64,000 nucleotides of DNA, from the NCBI GenBank assembly GCA_028023455.1, contig JAQFVV010012545.1:1364001-1428000 (forward strand). Reading direction: 5' to 3'. The DNA is from Epiperipatus broadwayi (Eukaryota; Onychophora; Udeonychophora; Euonychophora; Peripatidae). The position numbers and the translations under genes were made by a program. Shown here piece after piece: positions 24,001-39,000 of this stretch; the first letter of the stretch is position 1; each line of letters starts with the position of its first letter. Below the pieces are notes generated by a model, which ran no database searches, had not been told where the DNA came from, and saw only the letters and a program-made list of their open reading frames with translations.

Positions 24001-27000
24001 CCTAAATTATTGACATGTAGGGCTGTTATTTTACAAATATTTGTTGGAAGTGAGATTTGAATGATTATTAAATGAAGTGAAAATGCTGAACAAATTTAAA
24101 TATGCTCTTCTGAGAGCATAATAGCATGATCAAAGCTTTTCCTCTGATTATACAAAAATTAAAAATATTTTCCAAATACTAAGATCTATTAACTATTTTA
24201 ATTTTGTAAAAGTATTTTTTTTATTTTATTATTTTCTATATAATTATTTCCCCCTTCCTTATAAATAAAACTTTCTCCAAGGATATAGAAATTTTTTTTT
24301 ATATAGCTTATGAGTATGAAAGCATAAAATTTGTTAATAATAAAAAAAAAATTTAATTGCGTACCTGAACTATGCGGTTCATTCTGGGTTTGTAAATGTT
24401 CCGATTTTAAATGAAGTTGTAAGCTTGGAAAAGAAAAAATGATGTCAGTCGAATGTGTTGTGTCATCAGTTTTACGACTTGGCCGCCTGTCAGATGAAAT
24501 ACTATCACTCCGGTCACGATCGAGAGTTGGAAACCGGTCCACTTCTAAAGAAAAATAGATTTCATCATTAATTAAACACAAACTTATAATGATTTTATTT
24601 AATTTGTAATGCACAATACAAAATAAAAAAAAAACTTTAATATTAATATATAAAATTTCAGATAAAATGCATACAATTTTTACAAAATGCTTATTAAGAA
24701 TAACTTACCATCCAATTCACTATTAGCGAAAGCATAAATAAACCAGTCTTGCATAGTGCGAAACTGTGGTGGCACATAATGGTTTCTAATAACTCTACTA
24801 ACAGTTGCCATACTATTATTTTCACTATGTTCTGTTAAATTATGGCCAAGTCGAAAAGACAAATTCTGCACAATATGAGTATCAACAGCATCTAAAAAGA
24901 CCATCACATAATATATATATAATATTTAATAATATACTAATTGAAGCAATTAACCATTCATTTATTTTATATAATATAAATGCATTTTTTTATTTTTACA
25001 GAACTTATAGTAGCAATAAATATACAGCAAGTTTATGACAGGATTTTGTTATGGATTATAAGTTTACAAAGTTTAAGAATACAATCAGATCTACTATTTT
25101 CTTTAAATAATTATTTCATACTAAATTTATACGCTATTAAAATTTTAACTTTTATAACTCCCGATTGTAAATATTACTTGATATAAATTTTATTTTTAAT
25201 AAAAACAACAAAAAAATCTAATATAAAAATGAGATGACAATATTTAAAATTAAAAAAAAAACCCCTCAGATTTAATTTTATTGCTGTTTAAATTGTATAA
25301 GTTTTTGCTTATTGTTTTCCTTGAATCATATTTTAAAGTTCTTAAAAAGCTTTAGAATGTGGATTGTAATGTTTAAAAATAGACTTCTTTCTCTACATAA
25401 CTGCTGTAGGTGAATGTGGCAATTGAACACTAACTCCCATTTTGCTTAGAAAATTATCAGTGATACCTATCATAGAGTTAAAATAAAATCCTGATACTAG
25501 TATATAACCTAGCCGTTAATTAAATTAGATAAATTCTTTGTTCCAAATAAATGTAAATTTTTCAGAATAATCTTTATTCAGCAGCAAATTCTTCTTTTTC
25601 TTACTATGATTGCCATCTAGTGTATGCTTTAGTAATAAATAGATGCAAGATGGTAGTGCTTAATAAATCCTTATCCAGTGTTGACCTATCCAATATTTCC
25701 ATACTAGTTTCTAGTTTATGGCTTACAGTGGTGACGAGTTTTCAATCTGGGAGCAGTGCACCTGAATATTTTGGGTCTAATGCAATTTCCTCTAGCAGTC
25801 ATATTTTATTTCTTTGTTTGATTATCAAGCTATCAGTAAAAATGGCAAACATATTAATATCTTCAATCTAAACCAATTTTCTTATATAATTGAATGGATC
25901 TGAAACTATTTCATTATCTATTTATGATATCCTTAATTTTTTTAATAGCTACAGCTACCTCTATCATTTAGCCAGGATTAGTATAAATGAATAAGACATT
26001 ATGTGATCACATTTCTCATAATGCTTACACAATGCAACAAATTCTTTTTTTTTTTTTTCCATTACAATTATACCACCTAGTGAAAGCTTTGGTAATCAAT
26101 AGTTGCCAGATAATAATGCTTAATAAATCCCTATATTGTCTCAATTAGTATCTATATATATTTCAAGGTGAAAAAAAATTGCTGCTAAACAGCATTATGT
26201 AAAATGGAATCATGTGGTATCTTAATAGTTTTACCAATCCTTGCCAAAGGATAGAGGTGTCTATAGTTATTGGAAAACTAAGGACACCATAATATATTTA
26301 CTAAACTGGTTTCAGATCTATATAAATATATAATCAAGTGGACTTAGATTGAAAATATCAATATGTTTGTCATTTTGCATTGATAGTTTTAAAAAAAAAA
26401 AGAGGAAAAGATGGCTGCTAAAGGATCAATGCATTATATCCAAAAGATCCAAGTACACTGCTCTCAGATTCAAACCTGCTCACTGATAACTGTCATATAC
26501 TAGAAACAAGTCTGGAGATATTACATAGGATGGCATTGGCTAGGATTTTATTAAACACTACCATCTGGCATCTATTGATTACTAAATCATACATTAAATG
26601 ACATAATTTATGAAAATAGAAAATTGCTGCTAAACAGCTTTGTGTAATCATTATGTGAAATGGAGTGATGTGTTATTTTATTAACTTTATAACAATATTG
26701 TTTTTGAATGTTCAAAATTTACAATAATACAGTCAATGCTACAATGATTATCACTATCCATTTTCCATGTTTGATGTCATATTAACTTTTCCATACTTTC
26801 TAATCCCTTCAATGTATGAATATCATATATGATCAAATTATAAGATCATTTCAATTTGACCATATGCGCTTCAAAATGAACATTTTTGTTAAATGAAATC
26901 AACAACTCACCTATTTAACATCTTAAAAGAATTCACCAATGTCATATTTAAAGATAATATTTTTCATATCTTTTTTTCGTAATGCCATTTTCATATCTAA

Positions 27001-30000
27001 AAATCTAAGAAATTTTTACAACCTCAATAATTCTGATGGTGGATTTTCAAAGTCATGCTCTTATATCTGAACATCTTTTCACTTGTTTTTATAGAAATTT
27101 TACTAAATGGCAATCACTAGAAAATTTCTCCATTAATGAATACTTTATTTTATTTTTTTATATTTAGACTAATCCCATTTTTTCATTTCATCTTTTGACT
27201 TTCATATATTATATTTCTCAGCTTACATGTTCTGCATTATATACTAGCGAATATATTTTCAATCATTATCCTAATCAAGCATAGATACCAGATATCAATT
27301 CCTTCTCATAGATGATTTCTTATTAATCCTTCAATCATATGGAAAAAGCAAAAAAATTGTTAGAAAAAGATAAAAATACAATATTTTCTATTGTTTACTA
27401 TATATACTTAACAGTCTTTTAAAATCATATTTGATATTTTCAAATTCTACTACTTTTACAATTTTATAATCTATCCAAAATAATTTTTTTCCCCTCTCTT
27501 CTTCAGCATATCACAATTAAAAATACATCTGCTCCTAATGAAAATCACCACTAAGAATATATATTTTTAATATTTTCAATTCAAGGATATTTCAATAAAT
27601 AATTTAATTACAAAATTCTAAAAAAAATAAATTCATAATATAACCATTAATATCATTAACAATTTCAATTTTCTCACGTTATGAAAATATAGATTTAAAA
27701 AAAAAAAATTGAAAATTATTTCAGATAGATATAAAAATGGAAAGAAAAATTGTAAACGAATTTTTAAAAATATTTATAATAAATTGCTGTTGAAATTTTA
27801 TAATGTAAATGTAATGAGCTCTGCTACAATTAATGTAATTAATTCCAGAAGCTTATTTATTCTAGATAGAATACACTGAAATATATATATCTAGGCATAA
27901 TTCATGTCAGGTGCATAATCTACAGCAAACTAACATTCAACGTAATCATTTACAAAAAAGAAATATAATGCAGAATCAAAAACAAGTGTGAAAATGCAAC
28001 AAAATTAAATTACTGTTTTTAAGTTTTATATATTGCACTATACATGCAAATTTTAAAGTTTGAGTTTAATAAAAATTTAAAATTGAACTTTTAAAAGTAT
28101 AAAAAAATCTTATACAAAATACGTAAACAAATTTGTTTTTTAAAATACTGCAGGTAAATTGACTCAGACAGTTTTATAACTTTCTTGTTTTGAAATTATT
28201 TTATTCTTGATATTTAAGTTAATCAGCATTATAACTCTGTTGCTTGTTTCATGCTAAAATGAATTGTACAATATGGAACAGAAATTCAATAATTAAAAAT
28301 ACATATAATACTGCATTTTCATTGCTAAAGATATAAATAAAAATATATGAATTAAATTAAGTAACTAAATTTTATAAAGTATGACCAAAATGCCCAATGT
28401 TCTTCTAATTAAAGCAGATGGACCAAATTTTTTATATTTTACGTTATGTGAGATAATCACCTTTCTTGCAATAATTGTGTTCATTGTATAATCTTAATTC
28501 AGTGAGAAAAAAAGTTTGTCTTGATTTATTCATTCTAAAAACAATATTGTATGAATATGTACATAAGAATCAATATTTCATTCTCTTTACATGTAACAGA
28601 TGATTCACTAGTATTAATAGAGCTTAAACAAAGTTAATAATTAATTAATACATATTTTTTATTATAGCCATTTCAAGTGAAATACATTTTCAATGTGATG
28701 CACTGAATCATATCTGTATATATATAATAAGCAAAATTTTATATAATATAAAATCTATTTAGTATTTGTATTTTTTTTTGTTTAGGTAATTAGTTTTGAT
28801 AATTAAAATCTGAAAACTCAAAATATAGTATAAAATAAGAACATTTTTTTTTTTTTTAACTTACTTTAAGACAACATAAAATAAATTTAAATATATATAT
28901 ATTTAGAATTTATATGTTTATTCGACTGAATGCTAAGAATTGTCAATAGAAAAATAAACGCAAACCTGCAAATAAATTTTATATTCAACCATAATCCCTT
29001 GTGCAGAGTACTTTCCCATATACAATTTTCTTAAAAACATGGTCAGTGGATATGACTTTTTAAAATGATTTTAAGCTCTCAAATTTATGAATTTTAGTTT
29101 GTTAATTTACAACAAATAGTAAATGGACAGTAGGGTGAAGATTTAGTTAAAAATAATAATTTTATTCATAGTAAAGAAACTATCTCATCACACACACACA
29201 AATTATCCTTTTATACATTTTTAAAATCTTCTCACAAAAAAAATCCTATCTTTTTATAAATAAAATTCTTCATCTCCATCACAAAAAAATAATTGTCTTT
29301 TCCAAACAAGTTTTTGTCTTCCCACGACAAAAAAAATAACTGTCTTCTTATGCTTAACTTCTCATCGCAAAAATAAAAAATATAAATTTAATATATTTAT
29401 ATTACCTGCAACCCCCCCCTATTTGTGTTATTTAGTGCAATGATATTAGGATAGGTCTCAAGAGCTGAAGATTCTTGAATCAATTTTCAGCTGAGTAAAA
29501 AAAATAAAAACTTTGTCTATTAAACTGAACCGTTAAGTAATATGCTATTTAGATGTTCAAAACTATCATGCAATTAATAACATTATTATTGCCTAGTAAT
29601 CTTAATCCACCTTTAAATTGAGAACTTGAACACATGTACAAATAAATTTGATGAAGTCCTATGATTTATTTGATCAAATCTAATAATTAATTTGGGTACA
29701 AATGTTTATTGTTTAAAATAAAAAAAAAATCTTTACATAGAATAAATCATAGAAGAAGACAGTAGAATTGGAATAAAATCTTGCTAATGAATTTAATATC
29801 CCTACAAATATAATAGAGGTAACATAAATATGAAAATGTCCAGTCACTGCTTTCAGGGCAATTTAACAATAATTGTAATATTTGGAATAAAAATAGTTTC
29901 TCTACAATATAATAATAATATCTATATGTATACATATCAAAAAATGAATTTTTTTTTTACCAGGATTGATGATATCCTGAGCTTCGGTAGCAAATGAGAT

Positions 30001-33000
30001 ATGTGGTTCTCGAAGACTGAACAATGCCCATGATTTGGCTTTGAAATTGATCCCATGAAAACAAGCAAGAGAAATATTATTACCATGAAGTGCCACAGTG
30101 CCCCCAAGAATGGTTCCGTTCTTAGGAAGTGGGTAAAGTAAAGTTGCAAGATATAATCCAGATACCCTCCGAAGGACTTTCTGCCAGTGGCGATGATGTC
30201 TGCTCATTTGCTCCATGGTAGATGCTGCAAAATAACAAATAATAATGAAAACGTGGAATATATACAAGACATAATTTTTTTAAAAATCTAATAAAAACAT
30301 ACCTTCTGAAATCTTTCTCTTGGGAGTTCTTATACGTAAAGATGGTTGGGATCGAGGTTGAAGCGAAGAAAATACTCGTTTGCTACTTTTGAACTGCTGA
30401 TTGAAAAATTCCTCTAATTTGCTATACATTTTGATAAGATCAGGTGTAGTTGATTTTGAAATCATGATCTGAAACTGGTCCCAGCATAGATCACCATGAA
30501 TAAATATTAGAGCAGGCCTATTAAAAGAAGTAAATTAAATTAACATTATTAGTAATGTATTTGCAATAAGAATAAGAGCATTTGTAATAGAAATATATAT
30601 AAAAAAAGAGCCAATAATAACTAATAATATTAATATATATATATATGCATGAAAGCATCTTCAAAAATTTAAAATAATAAACTCTTGATAAAATTTATAT
30701 ATGTAAATAAATAATTGAAAGGTTTGTTGATGGGAAGTTGAAATGGGGTCTGAGCACTAAATGTTACAGTCAGCTACGATCTGTGGACTTTAAACTCTAA
30801 TGCCATTTTTATCTTTGCACTAAAAATTAAATAAAAAAATTAATAAAACTTATCAATATATACTGTACACAAAAAAATAAATTTGAGATGCTAAAGATGC
30901 TAAAGCTGGTACATTTTTTGAAAAAAAAAAACATTTTCTCATATTTTAATATAACCTTCAGTCATATATAGGCAAAAACAAAAAAACAAATCTAATTTCT
31001 TGTTTCAAAATTGTTAAATACTAAAACTTTAAAAACACTATTTTGAATAGTTAAGAATAAACTGGTTACTGAATAAATGTATAGCTGGTAGTATTTCTTG
31101 CTATAATGAAGCACAAAAGGCAAAAACCGGTATCCAAATTGTATTTGATATCTATCAGTGATGAAATAAATCCTTCCATTAATGATACAAATGAACAAGT
31201 TATTACTGTTTATAAACATATTTTACAGTTATTATATAATAAATATATAAATTTATATCGCAATAGAAGATCACTGGTTTTTTGATGAATAAAATACTAT
31301 TTACCTATATTCCAAGAATCTATATTAATATCTTCCTTATATGCATGTTGGGAGAACAAGAAAAGAGTGAAAACGCAATATATGGGTAAGAGAACAAATA
31401 GGTGTTACTGACTTCATTGAAAAAATTAAAAGACTAAAGTGAGGTTGGGCTGGATATATTGCTAGAAGAGATGAAAATAGATGGACAATTGAAATCTTAA
31501 ACTGGATTCCAAGAGATTGTAAAAGACCCAGAAAGAGACCATGTGTGAGATGGATGGATGGATGATATAAGAAAGTGTGCAGGGATGATGTGGAGAAGAG
31601 AAGCTAAAGATCAGAGAAGCTGGATTGAATTTTGAGAGACTTTCATCCTGCGGTGGATTGATAATGGTTGATGATGATGATGACACATGATTCATTTTTT
31701 AAAAGTGGGACAAATCATAAAAATTGTCTTATTGGATTTTTGCTATAATCTCATTAATTTGATCAATATTTAAATGCATTTATATTTTTAGTTTTGTAAA
31801 TAATATTGTACTTTGATTTAGTAAACACTTTGTTAGTATTCCACAAATTGCCTAAAGATAATATGAAATACCTAACAATTCCTTTTGTACCTAATGTAAC
31901 ACCAAATATTGCAAAAACATTGGCTAACAATTTTAAATTTAGCTACAGAACACCTCCCAAAACTAACCGACTGATAAATAATGCTAAAGATAAAACAGAT
32001 AAATATCAAGCCCCTCATGTGGTCTATAATAAAATGGCATGCCCTCAATTAGACTGCCATGCATCATATTATGGTGAGACTCGGGCTAACCTGAACACAA
32101 GAATTTATCAACATAGGTATGTCTACAATAGGGTCAAAAATAAAAATGAAGGATCTTCAGTATTCTGGGACCACCAAGCAGCTACAGGCCATGTATTTGA
32201 ACCTAGTTCTACCCAAATAATTTTAATTTGTACAGAAAAAAATGACGCCAAAAGAAAAGTTAAAGAAGCTTTCTATATAGCAAATGACATCAATGCCATT
32301 AATAGAAGAGAGGCATGTTTTGCTCTCTCTAAACAATGGATTAATTAAAAATTCAAATGCATTTGCATAATCATAACAATCGTTAGTTACAAAGCTATGA
32401 GTATGAGATTCAAACATGAAATCTCGAAAGCGCTAAGCAAAGCTATTATAAATTAGAGTAAAATTATAGCTTCACTATTTAATGTGAAAAAAAAAAGTCG
32501 CATACTTATAATATGTAGATTAATTTTGAGTTTTTTAAATGACTTTATTTAATTGGTTATATTTAAATTTACCACTACAAACATGATTGCAAATTCAATT
32601 CAATGACCCATTACATCAATATAAGTGCAAATAATCACACAAGATAATATTATTATTTCAAAAATGCATAATGAAGGTCATTGAACTACAATATCTAATA
32701 TTAAACAGGTAACAAAATCCTTGATATGGCTAGATCATTTCTTCATTGACAAATACTCACAAATATCTTAATAAGGGAGTGACTTTGTTTTTCATTCATC
32801 TCTGATGGAAAATACAGCAGATAACACTGAAATGTATTTATGTAAGCAGAGTAAAATTAATAAAAACGATAGTTATTCAATAATATATCATAACCCCATA
32901 ATACACATTTAAAGAAATGTTGAATAATTTCATAATAAAAAAAACTACAAATGAATACTTAATAAGGATTTATTCATCAATTTATGTTCTATGTAAATTT

Positions 33001-36000
33001 TTTCCAAATATATTCAAAAATTTTTTACTTATTAAATTCTGACCCCCCAAAAATATAAGTTTGTATGTCAGCTGCTTTGTATTTAATCACTTTAACATAT
33101 TTCTTAGATGAAAATGACTTTCACCCTGAAATTTAAAATTTCCATTTTTGGTCAGGAAATATTCTTAAAGTGTTCCTCTATTACAGTGAAATTAATAAAG
33201 ACTAAAAAGATATTTGTTGAAATATTTTATCCAACTATGCTAGATTGTGTAAGAGTTTACAAAAGTCTATAAAATTTTAACAATCCTTGAAACATTAAAA
33301 TTATTATTATTAGAGACAGAAAATAAATTTTGGCAAGAGGATAATAATCACAATAACACAACTATGTTAGCTTCTTTAACTTCACAATCAAATCATCACC
33401 AAAAGTCATTTATAAATAAGTATAGCCATTCTAATTCCAGAAAAAAAAAAATACTAAAACAAAAAGTTAAAATAACTTTTGAAATGACTCTACAAACTAA
33501 TCTGTGAACCATAAATATTCTCCATAATTATCCTTAATATTTTTATATGACATGTTGTAATGCTTCTTTTAACTTCTTCTTTCTAAAAGCCTGCAACATC
33601 TTGCCTATAGATAGTTTACTATTATATTTTATCCTTAGCTGTATTCTCCTAACAAATATTATCAATACTACTTATCTGATTAGTATTTTTTAAATATCTT
33701 CATAATATAAATGAAGTCTCCCATCAAAACAAATCATGCCCACGTTTACCATAAAATATTTTTTTAGGAAATATGTTACTTTAATATTCATTTCACAAGG
33801 TCAAACCAATGAAGGCTTGTCCTGAAATAATATATTAAATTCTAGCACATATAGCAAACTGAAAAACATAGAGATTGCTTTTATAATCTTACCAATGTAT
33901 TTTAGAAATTTTAATGAGCATTTGTAAATAAAATTTTTCTATGCTTGTGTGTACATAATGCGAGTCCATGTTCCATTTCCATAAAAATAATTTGAAATAA
34001 AAATAGCACTATATACAATTAATTTTAAAAAAATTGAATAATTCATTAATTGGGAGCTCATAAGTTATTCTTATTCCTCTCTTTTACTTTCTTTGCATAT
34101 CTTCATATATATATATATATATTGCTTATAATACTTCTTTCATATACACTTCAATGCAAACAAATTTTCTTATAAAAACTTCTTTATTTTCCTTACAGTT
34201 TCGACTGTCCAGCAGTCTTCATCAATGCTTTATCCAACCTCCTCTGCTTTAAAGTAACCCTAAAAAGCAGAAGAGGTTGGATAAAGCTCTGAACAGTCGA
34301 AACTGTAAGGAAAATAAAGAAGTTTTTTAAGAAAATTTGTTTGCATTGAAGTGTATATAAAAGAAGTATTATAAGCTTATAAATTAAAGCACCAGAAATG
34401 ACTGAATTGAACTGTAATTTATGGTACTTGAGTTCCAATCTGTCATTTTGCTACTGCATTTAGTCATGTAGGACAGACCACTCATTTATTCATCATCCAT
34501 CACTTTCAACTGTTAACATTATAGAATAAAAGACTCCTCAAGTTTAACACAGTTTTTCCAACCTTTAGAAAACTTCATTATGTACTAACATTATATATGG
34601 TAATATTTTAAACTTTTTATAATCTTTTGAAAATTCTGTTTAAGACTTTCGTTGTCCATCTGCTTAATTTTTTCTAGTAGCCCGACTTCAATTTAATCTC
34701 TAAATTTTTAAATCATGGCAATGATCTGATTGTATTCTCACATGTGTATTTAACTTTCAATCCCTTCTGCTTATTCCCTATTCACATTTTTTCAGACTTC
34801 TCAGTATGATCTGAAATCTGCATTGCTCTTTTATTAAATGTCTAAATCTCAAGAGTCATAAATAAGTACGGGTAAAATATATTTATTAAAAACTTTTTCA
34901 AGCATATATATATATTTTTTTGTGTTTTATCTATCAAAAGCACTCCATCCAATTTTAATTCTATAATTAATTTCCATTTGTATTAAGAATGTGATCAAGT
35001 TATTTACAGTTTACTTTTGAAATTTATTACGGTCATTTTTATTTCTTCTTAGTCTTTTTAGCATCTACCTTTAGTGCTACTTTCTTGGTTTCATTTTAAT
35101 ACTTCTTACAACATTTCTTAAAACTCTGAAGCAATATTTGTGAAAATAACTACATTATTTGCAAAATGAAGATGATTTCCATAATCTCCTTTTATTTTTA
35201 TTACTTTGATTTCTTACTTTAATTCACAATATTTTCCCCATAAAACTGCAATAAAATTTTTTGGAGAGATGGACTCACCCTGTTGTACACCTTTATCAAT
35301 GCTAATCTTTTTATTATAACTATTTAATCTAATCATTGCTGTTGTCTTGTGATCTTCTGAACTTAACAATATTTTGGATATATGTTTTTTACCTAAATTC
35401 TTATAGAATCAAATGCTTTTTCACAATCTACAATCTTAATTCATAATAGCAATTCATTCACACCTTTTCTATAATTTTTCTTTATTGGCATGTGATTAAT
35501 TATGCAATGAACATTTTTACATTATAGTGATCTTCATAAAGATTTTGCATATAACTAACATTCCTGTATTTTCTAATATTTTTGTTTTTAATCTTTCTTA
35601 AATATCAATATTGCAACCAACATTTTTCCACTCATCTATTAATATAAATCTTTAATATTTAGACATTTAATAACAATTGTTCTACTTTTTCATCTGATTC
35701 TTTTAAAATATTTAGAATAATTCTATAATTTTCTAGCTTTTCAATTCTTCATAGATTTAATTGCATTTCACCATTTTCATTTAAAATATTTGGAATCTAA
35801 CGATTTATTCCCCACCACTTTATAGTTACATTCCTTATGTCAGTAATAAATCTTCTACAGAGCATTCAATTTTTTAAAATGAATTTCATATTATTTCCTT
35901 TCTATATACATTTCCTTAATTCATTTAAAAATATAGTGATAAACTGCTGTAATTTTGTATTAGTTTTCTGAATAGCAGTTCTTAGCAGAGTGTCAGTTAT

Positions 36001-39000
36001 TTTCTTATTGATATCATTTAAATGTGGTCCATTTTCAAAGTCCATAATATTTTTAAATAATTTATAAATTCTAGTTTAAATTCATCAAAATGTTTCTGAA
36101 GGTTATAGATATGTAAATAAAAGATTATTTATTTTTGTAAATACGCATGGATTTCTTCATTTTAATAACATTTCCTTTATTGGAAAATTACTCTAGAAAT
36201 TTTCTGGAAAGATCGACTCAAAATTATAGATTAAATTAGAATAGAATTTATATGCAAATAAAGCTAATTGCATACAAATTAGATTGTATATATATTTATC
36301 CCCCCGGTAAATGAAAAAGAGGGAGAAAGGAATTAAAAGTGGTTAGACTGGAGTACAGTTACAGAACAGCAGTAAAGAATGATCAATGGTAGACTAGTAG
36401 ATCGACTAGCAGTGATTAAATCTAAAATGGAGTAGTTGCAAGCAAGAAGCAATTACTTGTTTGTATATTGAAATGAGTATTATGAGTGAAGAATAATTAA
36501 CTAAAGCTTAACCAAACCGCAAAGGACAAGTTGGAAATAGAGGCTGATTAATATATAACACATAAATTGTTCATGCTGAAGTAAGCACTGATATTGCGAA
36601 CTTTAATAGATTTATTCTGTACATGAAATTAGATATGCTTATTTGTGTTTCAAGAGACATTTGATTTGAAAGCACAAATAATTAATAATTGGATTACTCC
36701 TCATGTTGAGCAAGACTATTTTCATCTGAGGAAAATAAACAGCATACGAATATTAATGAACTATTACCTTTTTATATTGTTTTTACATTATTATTTGTTA
36801 TTATTAAATCTTACTATATATACATTTTGAAGTATAATTTCTTTATTTAGCTCCCTGATTGGTCTTAGAGACCCTCAGAATCCAGCAAATACATATCTTA
36901 CATTTGACTAATTAATAATCATTTCCTGTATTAAATCATTAAATACAGTCTTGAAATGCATATTTTCTATTAGTGAGCACATAATACAATTCTGCTATAC
37001 CATCATTAGATGCTTGTATGACCGTTTCCAATTAGTATTTTTCTTAAAAAAAATTCAGAATATATAGTTGCTTTTTTACAACATTCATAAGCCTGTGTCC
37101 TCTCTTTACTTCTATACCCAAAACCAAATTTATCCATAACATTTCAATCCTTAATCATTTTCTAATTATAGCATTAAAAGCTTCCATAATAATTTTAAAA
37201 TATTTGGTATGATCAAAAGCATTCTGAACATCCATATTAAAATCCCCTGCTTCATCAGAATGAGAACTTACAGAGGTGTAGAATTATTTTTTTTCAACAA
37301 TTTTCCATTAAGTAGAATAACTAATCTTGCCACTTATCTGATATATTATTAATGTCTGCAGTATTGTTCTTGTATTTTTTATTTATTTATAATGACTCCT
37401 CTTCAACTTCCCCTTTTCAAATCAATTCTCTTTATTTTTTCTGCTAACATCATAAGAAATGATAATATCCCATTTAATATCAGATAGTTTATCCTTCAAC
37501 TTATATAATTTCCCTTCACTTAAAAAGGATATACAATTATTAGTAGAGAAAAAAGTCATCATTAAATGATGGCCTAACTTCATAACCAGAAAATTTTAAA
37601 CACCTTCTGCACTTTGTCACAAAATGCTGGTTTGGTTGTTAATTTTAAAACCTCTACTAAATGAGAATTTTAATTTATTTTTGTATACTATGGTTATTAA
37701 TATAAAAAAGAATTGGCATTAATATTCACATGAATCCATTCACCCTTTCTTCAAGTAAACTAAACTATCAGGCATGTAAAAAGAAAAAAATGTATTATTT
37801 TAAACTCAGAGGGAAAAAACAATAAACTCAAAAAATTGGTTGTTGTGTAGTGGTGAATAACCCATCCATGTTTATTTAACAGGTAATTAATTCCATAGCA
37901 ATAACTGTTGCAATGACAAGAATGTATAAAGTGGACATTAGAAATTTTTCCTCTCACTTCCTTTAAGGATTTAAAAAGAAATCAAACATCTCCTTTCATT
38001 TAATAGAAAATTCTCTTCTATAGTCAATAAATTTAGTAGAAGTAAAAGAATACCTTATTTAATATCAAAGTATAACTTTCTACCTAAAAAAACTGCCATA
38101 TCAATAAATTTAAATAAACAATATTTCAAATATTCAAATGGCCAAAATGGGGTTTTATTAGTTTGTTGCCAGCTTTTCCTAAATTCTTCACTTATAAATT
38201 GGTTCAACAGCCTTTGGTTTTTGAGTTTTACTGCTCTCATGATTCTTCAGGCCATGGTACCAACTATTTCATTACTGAAAAAATAAATAATTTGAGTAAA
38301 AAAAGTCTAGTTTCCAAGAAAAATATTACTGCCAATTATCATCATTAAACATTAAGTACAAATGATTACAGTAATTCTAACTTCGGAAGAAAGCAAAAAT
38401 AAAGTTAGAGCAAAAGATAAAAGATAAGTTTGATGATGACTTTACAAACAAGCTGTGACACACAATTATATCTATGCTCAATATATCATATGTTGATCCA
38501 TTAATCCTTTTATTTAATAGAAACTTTCTTCTGTAGCAAACTTTTCTTTTTATAAAACTTGAACTCCTTTTCTAATTAAGATCTTCCACTATATTCTATT
38601 CTCAGCACTTACTCTTAAAACAAGTAATCAAAATTACATCTTTTTAGAGCAGGATACCCATCTCTCATGAAAACTATGCACAAGTTTTCTAAATACATTT
38701 TTAGAAAGTTTGTTACCATTTGTACATTTCATATTTCTATTAAAAAAAAATTTTTTTTTCTTAAAATAATAGATTCAATATCATTATATCTAGCGACATG
38801 AAGAATATACTACTTGATATTATTAACTTCTTATCATATTTTCAGAATTTTAAAGCAACATTAATTTAAATTTTCCTAGCATCTTTACATTATTCCACAC
38901 AGCTCATGTTTCATTTCCACACGATACATTTAGCAGAATACTGCTCTATATACAAATAACTTTGCTGAAATAATTATGGTAAAAATAACCTTTAATTTAT

